The notes under the pieces: generated by a model
What the model saw: only the letters and a program-made list of their open reading frames with translations
Told to the model about the DNA's origin: nothing
The model's database searches: none
DNA from: Planctomycetota bacterium
Lineage (GTDB): Bacteria; Planctomycetota; Phycisphaerae; Phycisphaerales; SM1A02
Assembly (NCBI GenBank): GCA_021414025.1
Contig: JAIOPG010000002.1
Coordinates: 310,001-374,000 of the forward strand
Reading direction: 5' to 3'
Length of the DNA: 64,000 nucleotides
Made by a program: the position numbers and the translations under genes
Part shown: positions 50,930-59,344 of the stretch, piece after piece
Numbering within the stretch: the stretch's first letter is position 1
How the letters are laid out: each line of letters starts with the position of its first letter

Positions 50930-51940
50930 TCAGCCGATCTCGATCGCATGCAGCGCGACCGTATGGCTCTTGCCGCGCAGCATGACGTCGCCCAGCGACT
51001 CGACGCGCATGCCATCGGGCACCGCGAGGCGCGCCAGCAGGTCGCTCGAGATCAGCGCACGCCGGCCCAGCTTCCGGCATTCCTGGTCCATACGGGAAGC
51101 GGTGTTGAGGGTGTCGCCGAGGAACGCGATCTCGCGCCGGGCGTCGCCGACCTCGCCGACCGCGATCGGACCCGCATGCATCGCCGCGCGGCCCAGCGGC
51201 GCGACCCCGAACTCGGAGCGGTAGGTCTCGCGATTGCGCTCCATGACGGCGACAACCGCGGCGAGGCAGTGCAGGATGCGCGCGTCGCGCACCGCCGCCA
51301 CGGTCGGCCAGCTGACGATGATCCCGTCGCCGACAAAGCGGTAGATCTCCCCGCCATGTGCCACAATCGCCTCGCTCACGTCGGTGATCACGCGGTGGAG
51401 CAGGCCGAGAAAGCGTTCGTCACCGATGTCCTCGGCGATCCCGCTCGAACTCTCGATGTCCAGCAGCAGGAAAGCACGATCCTCCAGGACCGGTCGATGG
51501 TAGCGCCCGATCACCAGCCGCCACAGCACGCCCGGCCCGAGCAGGCGATCGACCTCCATCAGCGAGACTATGACGAACGACACCGCGAGCGAGTAGAGCG
51601 CGTCTCCGGCGAGGACGAACGTGCCGCGTTCGGTCGGCGGCGCGAAGTGCCGCACGACGGCGAGCACCGGCATGATCCAGACGATCCAGAGCCCAACCTT
51701 GACCGCGACGAAGGCGGCGAAGGGGAGGCGGCGCAGGGCGCGGCCTGCCGCGCTCGCGGCTCCGTAGGTCTCGAGGAGCGTCACGCCGCCGGCGATCGCG
51801 GCGCCCGCGGCCATGCCGCGCGCGGCGGCGGCCCAGCCGGGCGGCTCGATCGCCAGCATGTAGGCGAATCCGAGCGCGGCGCCGATCGCGGCGCCGACGA
51901 GAACGATGTGGGCGCGACGACGGGCGAGCGCGGTATCCAT
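50930..51940 (-). CDS. Membrane-bound class III adenylate/guanylate cyclase
   Basis: Synthesises cAMP or cGMP. The N-terminal 150 residues have several hydrophobic segments (HIVLVGAAIGAALGFAYML and following). The C-terminal class III domain has metal Asp in FLLLDIESSSGIAEDIGD, RFVGDGIIVSWP with the second Asp, and GDTLNTASRMDQEC near the transition-state Asn/Arg. The start was set at ATG 51940 because TAGACT lies just upstream; ATG 51958 is in frame but would be upstream of transcription start. The gene reads richer in GC than its flanks and abuts a broken duplicate, so acquisition by transfer is possible. Confidence 0.82.
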   Translation of the reverse strand: MDTALARRRAHIVLVGAAIGAALGFAYMLAIEPPGWAAAARGMAAGAAIAGGVTLLETYGAASAAGRALRRLPFAAFVAVKVGLWIVWIMPVLAVVRHFAPPTERGTFVLAGDALYSLAVSFVIVSLMEVDRLLGPGVLWRLVIGRYHRPVLEDRAFLLLDIESSSGIAEDIGDERFLGLLHRVITDVSEAIVAHGGEIYRFVGDGIIVSWPTVAAVRDARILHCLAAVVAVMERNRETYRSEFGVAPLGRAAMHAGPIAVGEVGDARREIAFLGDTLNTASRMDQECRKLGRRALISSDLLARLAVPDGMRVESLGDVMLRGKSHTVALHAIEIG

Positions 51941-51948
51941 CGGCGCGA

Positions 51949-51954
51949 AGTCTA
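51949..51954 (-). promoter_or_regulatory. Close -10 box of the cyclase gene
   Basis: Minus-strand TAGACT ends 8 bases before ATG 51940. It lies inside the extra codons of a longer start at 51958, which argues for the shorter protein. Confidence 0.45.
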
Positions 51955-51988
51955 ACATTGCACACCGCGCCGCTACGACTTGATTCGA

Positions 51989-53383
51989 CTATTGAGTTTC
52001 GATGGCGGTCTGGCCCACAGTGACAGTGACCGGAGCCTTCGACTTGTCGTGATTCTCGCGGTGCAGCGGCTTGGCGCGGAGCAGGCTCCAATCCGCGACC
52101 GCTAGATCCGGGCTGTCTTTGCCGTCATGGACGCGCAGCAGGTCGTAGTGGTTGTCACGCTGCGCAGGCAGGAAACCCGCGTCGCGGATCAGCCGGCAGA
52201 TCTCCGCTTCGTTGAGGCAGTAGGTCGTGCCCGCGCTGCTGACCACGTTCTCCTCCATCATCACGCTGCCCATGTCGTTGGCGCCATGAAGAAGCCCGGC
52301 CTGGCCGACCAGCGGACCCATCGTCACCCAGCTCGAGCCGATCGACCAGACATTGTCCAGGTGCAGGCGGCTGATCGCCTGCGTGCGCAGATAGTCGGTC
52401 GCGCCGCTCATGCGCACGCGGCGGCCGAACTCGGGATCCGCGTCTTTGGTTCCGTTGCCGTCGAGCCTGGCCACGACATCGCCGGGGAATTGCTTGCCGC
52501 TCCCGACTTCTTCGTCCCAGCCTTTGGCCCGGCCCAGCGGCGTATTTTCGCGCTGGAAGGGCCAGGAAATAAATGCCATGCAGCGGCCGCCCCCATCGTG
52601 CGAGAAGTCCGCAATCGCGCGGTCCTGCCACTGGCGGACCAGTTCCATGTGGTGAATGCGGTCGGCGAAGCCCTCGATGTGGCCGAACATCATGGTGGCG
52701 CTGGTGTTCATGCCCAGTTTGTGCGCCACGCGCATCACGGTCAGCCACTCTTCAGCAGTGCATTTGCCCAGTCCGATTTTCTTTCGCACCGCGGGGGCGA
52801 AGATTTCCCCGCCGCCGCCCGGCACGCTGTCCAGGCCCGCCGCGTGAAGGACGCGCATCACGCTCTCCAACTTTTCTTCCATCGTCGCGCCACCTGATTT
52901 GAAGAAGCGCACGAATTCCACGAATTCCGGCGGACTGAACGCGTGGACATGGACCTGCGGATAAGCCGACTTGATCGCCTGCAGCAACTCCACATACCAC
53001 TCAAGCGGCAACTCGGGATTCATTCCGCCCTGCATCAGAATCTGCGTGCCGCCGATGGCGACCAGCTCGCGGATCTTCTCCAGGATCTTCTCCGTCGGCA
53101 GCGTGTAGGCATCGCTCTCGTCGCCGTCGCGGCGGAAGGCGCAGAAGGTGCACTTGGCGGTGCAGACATTCGTGTAATTGATGTTGCGGTCGATCACATA
53201 GGTGCGGATGCTCTCGCCGTGCAGGCTCCGGCAGCGCTCGTCGGCCCAGTGGCCGAGTTCCGCCAGCGGCATCTCCTGGAAGAGTCGCAGCGATTGCTGC
53301 GGCGTCAGCCGCGCCGCGCCGGCGGCGACATCGCGCAGAAGTCCCCGGTCAAACGCGTCGATCGTCGCATGAAGTGGCGGCAT
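51989..53383 (-). CDS. mqnC: Cyclic dehypoxanthinyl futalosine synthase
   Basis: Radical SAM enzyme of the futalosine menaquinone pathway. The cluster motif CTAKCTFCAFRR is at about residues 74-85. GGTQILMQGGMNPELPLEWYVELL and the substrate region LDSVPGGGGEIF with KIGLGKC match MqnC. At 464 residues it is about 100 longer than usual: an insertion around GSGKQFPGDVVARLDGNGTKD (about 300-330) and a C-terminal extension account for this. mqnD is at 58.4 kb on the other strand. TAGACT ends 6 bases before the ATG, with TTGGAC 18 bases further up. Confidence 0.88.
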   Translation of the reverse strand: MPPLHATIDAFDRGLLRDVAAGAARLTPQQSLRLFQEMPLAELGHWADERCRSLHGESIRTYVIDRNINYTNVCTAKCTFCAFRRDGDESDAYTLPTEKILEKIRELVAIGGTQILMQGGMNPELPLEWYVELLQAIKSAYPQVHVHAFSPPEFVEFVRFFKSGGATMEEKLESVMRVLHAAGLDSVPGGGGEIFAPAVRKKIGLGKCTAEEWLTVMRVAHKLGMNTSATMMFGHIEGFADRIHHMELVRQWQDRAIADFSHDGGGRCMAFISWPFQRENTPLGRAKGWDEEVGSGKQFPGDVVARLDGNGTKDADPEFGRRVRMSGATDYLRTQAISRLHLDNVWSIGSSWVTMGPLVGQAGLLHGANDMGSVMMEENVVSSAGTTYCLNEAEICRLIRDAGFLPAQRDNHYDLLRVHDGKDSPDLAVADWSLLRAKPLHRENHDKSKAPVTVTVGQTAIETQ

Positions 53384-53389
53384 TCCGGC

Positions 53390-53395
53390 AGTCTA
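53390..53395 (-). promoter_or_regulatory. Close -10 box of mqnC
   Basis: Minus-strand TAGACT ends 6 bases before the mqnC ATG; TTGGAC, 18 bases upstream, is a plausible -35. Confidence 0.55.
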
Positions 53396-53428
53396 GGAGC
53401 AACCGCGATTGGAGTCCAAACATGAAAG

Positions 53429-54991
53429 TCAGACCCGGAGTCTCTGCCAGTTGCCGTAGCGGAAGCGCGCCAGGAAAAGCAGCCCGCGGATGCCCAGCTC
53501 AAGGCTCAATCCCCACCAGATGCCCGCGAGTCCGTAGCCCATCCACACGCCCAGCGCCCACGCCAGCGGCAGGCGGATCGCATAGATGCTTCCCACCGTG
53601 ATCGCCAGAATCCATTTCACATCACCCACGCCGCGAAGCCCTTGCCGGACCGTCATGCTCAGCGCGAAGAACACCTGCACCGTGCCGCAGGCGAAAAGCA
53701 ATTTCGGAACCTCATCCAGATGCACCGGTTCGCTGGAAATGATCGACGCGAGGAATCTTCCCTCGGTCATGAAGAGAATTCCCATGGCGCCCATGATGCT
53801 CATGCCCAGCACGGTGCAGGCCCAAATCGCCTTGCGCGCCATCTGCGGATTCTTGGCGCCGAGGTATTGCCCGGCCAGCGCGCCGGCCGCGGTTCCCATG
53901 GCGAACCCGGGAAGAAACGAGAAGGCTTCCCACTGCACGGTGATCATGTGGGCGCCGATCAATCCCTGATGTGGCGGCAGTCCGGTGGCGCCGCGGGCGA
54001 TCTGCCCGATGAAGCCCATGATGAAGAGGCTGGAACCCCACATCGCCAGCCCCTCGAAGAAATTCGGAATGCCCAGCCGCGTGATGCGCCAGGCGATCTT
54101 GCGCTTCGGCTTGAGCGTCTTCTTCTCCAGCCGCAGATCCTTCACGCCCCTGACCATCACCCAGACCGTCGCGATGCCGCCGACGATGTAGCTCAGCGAA
54201 GTTCCCGCGGCGATGCCCCACACGCCCCAGGTTTCAGGATCGATCGAGAGCGGTGCGGGCAACTCGTTTCCGTTGAAGCGCAGCACCACGCCCGAGAGCA
54301 TCCAGCTGGCGAAGAGATTGATGACGTTGATGCCGATCGAGATCAGCGACGGCTTGGTGGTCTCGCCCGCGCCGTGCAGGCACATGCCGCCCACGGTCAT
54401 CACGCCGCAGAAGGGCATGCTCCAGGCGATCACCGAGACATAGGTGGAGCAATGCGCGGCAGCTTCGGGCGAAAGGCCGGAGACCGCCGCCAGCGGCGCC
54501 GCCAGCAGCCACATAAAGAGGCCGACCAGCGCGCCCCACACGACGCCCAGCGTCACGCTGGCGCCCAGCGCCTCGTGCGCGTCGCGCTTGTTGCCACTGC
54601 CCATCGCGCGGGCGATGATCGCCTGCCCGCCCACGCCGAGCCCGGCCAGCGCGATGCCGGTGAACCACCCCACATACGTGCCGATGCCGATGCCGTCCAT
54701 CGCGGGCACGACCACCTTGCTGGGCAGGTTTCCCGCCAGGATCTTGTCGGTCATGCCCACGCAGGCGGCCATGAGCTGCTGCAGCAAGACCGGAAGCGCG
54801 AGAATCCAGATCGCGCTCCACATGCTCTTGCCCGCCAGTCGCCCGGAGCGGATCTCGCCGGATTCGAACGAATCAGCGTCGATCTCCGCGACCGCCATGA
54901 GGGTGTCCGCAGGATCGTCCGGGCCGATCGAGGTCATGGGCACATCGCGGTCCGCGTCGGCGGCTCGCTTCTTCGGTTTCGTCGACTTCAT
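53429..54991 (-). CDS. MATE-family multidrug/toxin exporter
   Basis: A 520-residue transporter of the MATE family, driven by Na+ or H+, with about 12 transmembrane segments. Family pattern appears in the first half (ILALPVLLQQLMAACVGMTDKILAGNL, AGLGVGGQAIIARAMGSGNKRDA) and again in the second (PNFFEGLAMWGSSLFIMGFIG, GFAMGTAAGALAGQYLGAKNPQMARKA), the usual two-fold repeat. About 70 extra N-terminal residues are charged and cytoplasmic. It follows the HEAT lipoprotein gene by 17 bases on the same strand. Substrate unknown. Confidence 0.9.
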   Translation of the reverse strand: MKSTKPKKRAADADRDVPMTSIGPDDPADTLMAVAEIDADSFESGEIRSGRLAGKSMWSAIWILALPVLLQQLMAACVGMTDKILAGNLPSKVVVPAMDGIGIGTYVGWFTGIALAGLGVGGQAIIARAMGSGNKRDAHEALGASVTLGVVWGALVGLFMWLLAAPLAAVSGLSPEAAAHCSTYVSVIAWSMPFCGVMTVGGMCLHGAGETTKPSLISIGINVINLFASWMLSGVVLRFNGNELPAPLSIDPETWGVWGIAAGTSLSYIVGGIATVWVMVRGVKDLRLEKKTLKPKRKIAWRITRLGIPNFFEGLAMWGSSLFIMGFIGQIARGATGLPPHQGLIGAHMITVQWEAFSFLPGFAMGTAAGALAGQYLGAKNPQMARKAIWACTVLGMSIMGAMGILFMTEGRFLASIISSEPVHLDEVPKLLFACGTVQVFFALSMTVRQGLRGVGDVKWILAITVGSIYAIRLPLAWALGVWMGYGLAGIWWGLSLELGIRGLLFLARFRYGNWQRLRV

Positions 54992-55007
54992 CGATCAGCG
55001 CATGCTT

Positions 55008-55841
55008 TCACTTCGGTGAGTTGCCCAGGTTCTGGAAATCATCCGGCGCGGTTGAAGGCGGCAGCTTCGCCTCGTCCATGCCTACCGGCACGCCGGGCTT
55101 CTCGAAGTTGAGCGGCGCCCAGAAGGTGATGTAATCCCAGAACCCCTTTTCGCGCTGGTAGGTCGGATAGAGGTATTGCAGCTCGCGCCGAAAGGGGGTC
55201 TTGGTCGCCCGATACCAGCTCAGCCAGAGGCGGCGGTCCAGGGCGAAGTCGTGATCGGTCAGCAGGCGCAGCGAATCGTTGGCCGCAAGATTCACCGCCA
55301 GCTCGCGGTGGTCGACCATGGCGCAGAGCGCCTGGAAGGAGTCGTCGGCGGCGTACTGGCCCAGCGCTATGGCGATCTCGGTGCGGACCGCGGCTTCCTC
55401 GTTCTCGTCGGTTCCGCGCGAGCAGAGAAGAGCGGTCATCTTGGGATCATGGATGCGCTGCAATGCCTTCGCGGCCGCGATGCGCACCTGGATGTTTTTG
55501 TTCTGCAGTTGTTTGGCGACGAGCTCGGCGTCGCTCACCTCGCCGTGTCGGGCCAGCGCGTCCAGCGCGCTTGCCTTGACCAGCGGATCGGAGTTGTCCT
55601 CGACATAGAGCCGGTACATGCTGAGGTAGGCGGGGCTGCCGCCCCACGGCGCGTTGGCCAGCAGCACGGTGCCGCGGCGCTGGTTCTCGTGGTCGTAGGG
55701 ATCCAGGGCCCACTGGGCGGCCTGCGCCGGCGAGGGCGGTGAAAACGAATTCGTGAAGGAGTTGAAATCGCTCGTCATGGTGTCACAACCCGCCAGGAGA
55801 GCCACTCCGCCGAGCGCGAAAATTCCGGGCCACCATTTCAC
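55008..55841 (-). CDS. HEAT-repeat lipoprotein
   Basis: A lipoprotein of about 277 residues. From GTG 55841 the signal peptide reads VKWWPGIFALGGVALLAGC, an ideal type II signal with the lipid-bearing Cys at residue 19. ATG 55865 would add eight residues before the basic end and overlap the start of the divergent gene. The mature part has HEAT-like repeats (DPLVKASALDALARHGEVSDAEL and IQVRIAAAKALQRIHDPKM), then a Trp/Tyr-rich end. A TATACT box 7 bases before the GTG supports this start. Its function is unknown; a smaller HEAT lipoprotein is at 10.1 kb. Confidence 0.7.
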   Translation of the reverse strand: MKWWPGIFALGGVALLAGCDTMTSDFNSFTNSFSPPSPAQAAQWALDPYDHENQRRGTVLLANAPWGGSPAYLSMYRLYVEDNSDPLVKASALDALARHGEVSDAELVAKQLQNKNIQVRIAAAKALQRIHDPKMTALLCSRGTDENEEAAVRTEIAIALGQYAADDSFQALCAMVDHRELAVNLAANDSLRLLTDHDFALDRRLWLSWYRATKTPFRRELQYLYPTYQREKGFWDYITFWAPLNFEKPGVPVGMDEAKLPPSTAPDDFQNLGNSPK

Positions 55842-55848
55842 GCCGGGC

Positions 55849-55856
55849 AGTATAAG
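55849..55856. promoter_or_regulatory. Bidirectional symmetric promoter core
   Basis: AGTATAAG contains TATAAG on the plus strand, ending 7 bases before ATG 55864, and TATACT on the minus strand, ending 7 bases before GTG 55841. The two -10 hexamers share the central TATA, so one site may fire in both directions. Confidence 0.6.
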
Positions 55857-55863
55857 GTTGTGC

Positions 55864-56529
55864 ATGGAATCAGCCGTGAAACTTCACGCCTTCGCTCTCG
55901 GCCGCTGCGAAACCAACGCCTATGTAGTCGAAGTCGCGGGGAAAAAGGGAGAAACCGGGAAGCTCGCCTGCTGGATCGTCGATCCGGGCGAGGCGCCGGA
56001 GCCGCTGCTCGACTTCCTTCGCTCGTCGGGATTGAAGCCCGAGGCGATCCTGCTCACCCACGCGCATGCCGACCACATCGCCGGGCTGGATCAGGTTCGC
56101 GCGATGTATCCGAAGATTCCCGTGCTCGCCCACGCGGCGGAGCATGAGTGGTTCGCGGATCCCCAGCTCAATCTTTCCTATTTCATGGGCGAGCCGATCT
56201 CGGTTTCGGCGCCGACGGGCACGCTGCAGCAATCCCAGAAGCTTTCCCTTGGCGGTGTCGAGTTCGAAGTGCTCGAGACGCCCGGTCATTCGCCGGGCTC
56301 GGTGACTTTGCACTGCCCAAGGGAAAAATTCGCCATCGTCGGCGACACGCTCTTTCAAAGCTCGATCGGCCGCACGGATTTCCCCGGCAGCGATCATGCC
56401 ACGCTGATGCGTTCCCTGAATCAGGTGCTCATGAAGCTGCCCGACGACACCGCGATCCTGCCGGGACATGGTCCGCCCACCACGATTGCACAGGAACGGC
56501 GCAGCAATCCATTCCTAGCGGGCCGCTGA
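55864..56529 (+). CDS. MBL-fold metallohydrolase (glyoxalase II-like)
   Basis: Zinc-dependent hydrolase of the metallo-beta-lactamase fold, 221 residues. The metal motif THAHADHIAGLD is at about residues 59-70. ETPGHSPGSVTLHC holds the third His, GDTLFQSSIGRTDFPG the bridging Asp, and ILPGHGPPTTI the last His. This is the YcbL/glyoxalase II-type pattern; hydroxyacylglutathione hydrolase or another thioester hydrolase activity is possible. ATG 55864 follows the TATAAG box by 7 bases. It is convergent with the DUF885 gene, which ends within its last codons. Confidence 0.88.
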   Translation: MESAVKLHAFALGRCETNAYVVEVAGKKGETGKLACWIVDPGEAPEPLLDFLRSSGLKPEAILLTHAHADHIAGLDQVRAMYPKIPVLAHAAEHEWFADPQLNLSYFMGEPISVSAPTGTLQQSQKLSLGGVEFEVLETPGHSPGSVTLHCPREKFAIVGDTLFQSSIGRTDFPGSDHATLMRSLNQVLMKLPDDTAILPGHGPPTTIAQERRSNPFLAGR

Positions 56530-58377
56530 TCCCGCCGCCTTCTTCGCCGCGATCCACTTGGTCATGCGGGCCTCGAGCACATCCAGCGGCAGGGCGCCAT
56601 CACCAAGGATCGCGTCGTGGAAGGCGCGCAGGTCGAACGAAGCGCCGAGCTCCTTCTCGGCCGCGCTGCGCAACCGCCGGATCTCGAGCTCGCCAAGCTT
56701 GTAGGCGCAGGCCTGGCCGGGCCAACTGATGTAGCGGTCGATCTCGCGCTCGATGTTCAACTCGCTCAAGGCGGTGTTGGATTTCATGAACGCCACCGCC
56801 TTGTCGCGACTCCAGCCCATCGAGTGCATGCCGGTGTCCACCACGAGTCGGCAGGAGCGCCACATCTCGTAGAGCAGTCGGCCGAAGTCGTTGTAGGGAT
56901 CGTCGAAGAGCTTCATCTCGATGCCCAGCCGCTCCGCGTAGAGCGCCCACCCCTCCACGAAGGCGGTGAAGCCCATGTCGCGCCGCACCGTGTGGCGCTG
57001 CGGTAATTCCTGAGCGAGCGCGATCTGCAGGTGGTGTCCGGGCACCGCCTCGTGCAGGGCCAGCGGAATCATCTCGTACTTGGGTCGCTGATTCAGTGCG
57101 AAGGTGTTGGCGTAGAACCAGCCGGGATTGCCCGCGTCCAGGCTGCCCTGCTGGTAGTAGGCGGTGGTCTGGCTGGGGGCCATGAAGCGGGGGATCTCGC
57201 GCACGCCGTAGGTCAGGCGCGGCAATCTCCCGAAGAGCGCCGGCAGGTGGGCGTCGATGCCCTTGCAGACATCGCGGTAGCCGCGCAGCAATTCCTCGGC
57301 GCTCTGGTAATAGAAGCGCGGATCGCTCCGCAGGAAGGCCGTGAAGCGCGAGAACAATTCGTCGTCGGGGAGGGAAGCCAGCGCCGAATCCGGGGTGAAC
57401 CAGTCGGTGCGCCGGATCACCTGCAGCATCTCGGCGCGGATGCGGGCGACCTCGGCCAGTCCGATGGCGTGGATCTCCTGCGGCGTCTTGGTGGTGGTGG
57501 TCTGCTGCTTCAGGCGGAAGGCGTACCACTCCGGTCCGTTGGGCAGCGAGGCGCAGGCAATCTCGTCGCTGCAGCCGGGGATGTACTTGTTCTTCACGAA
57601 ATCACGGAAGGTCGTCAGCGACGCCAGGATCTTCTCGATCGCCTTGTCGCCGCGGGCAGCCAGCGCCTGCTTCTGCTCGGGGGTCAGGTCGGGATAGGTG
57701 CGCAGGAAGGGGGCCCGCAGCGCCTCCAGCTTTCCGGCGATCACTGCATCGAACTGCGAATCCATTCCCTGCAGAATCACCTTGGGCTGGGTGATGTGCA
57801 GGCGCAGACCCTCCTCGAGCAGGGCCTGCTGGTCGGCGAGCTGCTTGGGAACCTGCTCAAGTCGCGCCGCGTGAGCTTCCAGATCGCGGCCGCGCTCAAA
57901 CGGCATGCGCTCTGACATCTGCGGGATGTTCTGCTGCGGCCCGCCCAGCGGCCCGATCACCAGCAGGTGCTCCTGAAATTTCTGCGACTGCACGCTGAGC
58001 TCGAGGTCACGCAGGACCAGGTCCAGGTCGAGCAGCTCCGTTTCGCTCAGGCCGTCGCGCGGAACGCTCTTGAGCGCGCCCAGCAGCGCGATCGTCTCTT
58101 TGTTGCGCCGCGCGGTGGCGGCCGCGCTCTGGTCGCTGATGCGGAAGGCGTCCGCGGGGCGGCCATTGGCGATCGCCTCCATCGGGTCTTCGCGGTCGCG
58201 GAAGGCCTGGATGGAGTCGAAGGCCTGGTTGAGCACGGCGGAGCTGCTTGGCTTGGCATCCGCTTTCGCGGCGCCGCCGGCGACGGCCTGTGCGCCCGCC
58301 GGTTGAACCGCGAAGAAGATCGCAACAAGGGCGCCGACCGAAATGATTTCCGCAAGAGGATGGTGCTTGGCTCGCAT
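56515..58377 (-). CDS. DUF885-family secreted protein, putative metallopeptidase
   Basis: A 620-residue protein of the DUF885 family. The signal peptide (hydrophobic VGALVAIFFAVQPAGAQA) is cleaved after about residue 31. The HExxH-type motif LHEAVPGHHLQIALAQE, around residue 450, is the conserved zinc-site candidate, and YYQQGSLDAGNPGWFYAN and the final YISWPGQACAYKLGELEI are conserved in the family. Some members are annotated as peptidases, but activity is largely unproven. Its end overlaps the MBL gene by 15 bases, tail to tail. The start has TACTTT 6 bases upstream, back to back with the mqnD promoter. Confidence 0.85.
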   Translation of the reverse strand: MRAKHHPLAEIISVGALVAIFFAVQPAGAQAVAGGAAKADAKPSSSAVLNQAFDSIQAFRDREDPMEAIANGRPADAFRISDQSAAATARRNKETIALLGALKSVPRDGLSETELLDLDLVLRDLELSVQSQKFQEHLLVIGPLGGPQQNIPQMSERMPFERGRDLEAHAARLEQVPKQLADQQALLEEGLRLHITQPKVILQGMDSQFDAVIAGKLEALRAPFLRTYPDLTPEQKQALAARGDKAIEKILASLTTFRDFVKNKYIPGCSDEIACASLPNGPEWYAFRLKQQTTTTKTPQEIHAIGLAEVARIRAEMLQVIRRTDWFTPDSALASLPDDELFSRFTAFLRSDPRFYYQSAEELLRGYRDVCKGIDAHLPALFGRLPRLTYGVREIPRFMAPSQTTAYYQQGSLDAGNPGWFYANTFALNQRPKYEMIPLALHEAVPGHHLQIALAQELPQRHTVRRDMGFTAFVEGWALYAERLGIEMKLFDDPYNDFGRLLYEMWRSCRLVVDTGMHSMGWSRDKAVAFMKSNTALSELNIEREIDRYISWPGQACAYKLGELEIRRLRSAAEKELGASFDLRAFHDAILGDGALPLDVLEARMTKWIAAKKAAGSAAR

Positions 58378-58383
58378 CGCATC

Positions 58384-58389
58384 AAAGTA
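58384..58389 (-). promoter_or_regulatory. Close -10 box of the DUF885 gene
   Basis: Minus-strand TACTTT ends 6 bases before the ATG at 58377. Confidence 0.5.
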
Positions 58390-58402
58390 GCAGGAGTGGG
58401 GC

Positions 58403-58408
58403 TACTCT
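58403..58408 (+). promoter_or_regulatory. Close -10 box of mqnD
   Basis: TACTCT ends 6 bases before the ATG at 58415; the divergent boxes are 13 bases apart. Confidence 0.5.
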
Positions 58409-58414
58409 TGCCAA

Positions 58415-59305
58415 ATGCCGATTGAACTGACGCTTGGCCACAGCCCGGATCCCGACGATGCCTTCATGTGGTGGCCGCTTTTCGGCGTGGATGGCGGGGA
58501 ACCCGAAGTCAGCGACGATCGCTTCCGCTTTGTGCAGGTGTGCGACGACATCGAGTCGCTGAACCGCCGCTCGGCGGGCGATGCGAGTCGGCTGCTGGAC
58601 ATCACGGCGATGAGCTGCGCCAACCTGCCGCTGGTGGTCGAGCGCTACTGCGCCACTGCGTGCGGCAGCAGCGTGGGCGACGGCTACGGACCCAAGCTCG
58701 TTTCGCGCGACCCCATGACCACGGCGCAACTGAAGGAACCCGGCGTGGTCATCGCCGTGCCCGGAGTGCGGACGACTTCCTTCATGGTGCTCAGCCTGCT
58801 CCTTGGGCCCGGCAAGTTTCAATACAAGGAAGTTCCCTTCGACCAATTGATGGAAGCGGTGGAGTCGGGCGAATTTCCCGCCGGCGTGGTGATCCACGAG
58901 GGGCAGCTCCAATTCCAGGACCGCGGTCTCCACCTGGTGCAGGATCTCGGCGCCTGGTGGAAGCAGCAGACGCAACTGCCGCTGCCGCTGGGTCTCAACG
59001 CCATCCGCCGTGATCTCGACGCGCGCTACGGCGCCGGCACCTCGCGCAGCGTCCAGCGATTGCTCGAGCGCTCGGTGGAGCACGCGATGCAACATCGCGA
59101 CAAGGGAATCGAATACGCCATGAAGTTCGCCCGCGGCATGGACCAGGGGCTCGCCGGAACCTTCGTCGACCTCTACGTGAACCGCATGTCGCTGGACTTC
59201 GGTCCGCGCGGTGAAAACGCCATCCTTCGCCTGCTTTCCGATGCGGCGGCGGCCGGGCTGGTCCCCGCGGTGCGCTCCACCGAATCTCTCTTCGCCGCTC
59301 GATAA
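58415..59305 (+). CDS. mqnD: 1,4-dihydroxy-6-naphthoate synthase-like protein
   Basis: Acts after MqnC in the futalosine route to menaquinone, splitting cyclic dehypoxanthinyl futalosine. The 296-residue protein has the opening LGHSPDPDDAFMWWPLFG and the family's periplasmic-binding-like fold. VIAVPGVRTTSF, the candidate catalytic His in VVIHEGQLQFQDRGLHLVQDLGAWW, and LPLPLGLNAIRRDL also match MqnD. Its presence with mqnC supports the futalosine pathway; mqnA and mqnB are not in the window. Confidence 0.88.
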   Translation: MPIELTLGHSPDPDDAFMWWPLFGVDGGEPEVSDDRFRFVQVCDDIESLNRRSAGDASRLLDITAMSCANLPLVVERYCATACGSSVGDGYGPKLVSRDPMTTAQLKEPGVVIAVPGVRTTSFMVLSLLLGPGKFQYKEVPFDQLMEAVESGEFPAGVVIHEGQLQFQDRGLHLVQDLGAWWKQQTQLPLPLGLNAIRRDLDARYGAGTSRSVQRLLERSVEHAMQHRDKGIEYAMKFARGMDQGLAGTFVDLYVNRMSLDFGPRGENAILRLLSDAAAAGLVPAVRSTESLFAAR

Positions 59306-59325
59306 AACACATCGGCGATTGCGGC

Positions 59326-59331
59326 TATATT
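59326..59331 (+). promoter_or_regulatory. -10 box of the ACT-domain gene
   Basis: TATATT ends 13 bases before the ATG at 59345, leaving a leader of a few bases. Confidence 0.4.
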
Positions 59332-59344
59332 CTCGCCCCTTCGC

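Noticed and set aside
51941-51958. ATG 51958 as the cyclase start
   Set aside because: A TAGACT box lies within those codons, and the shorter start at 51940 fits the spacing seen at other genes.
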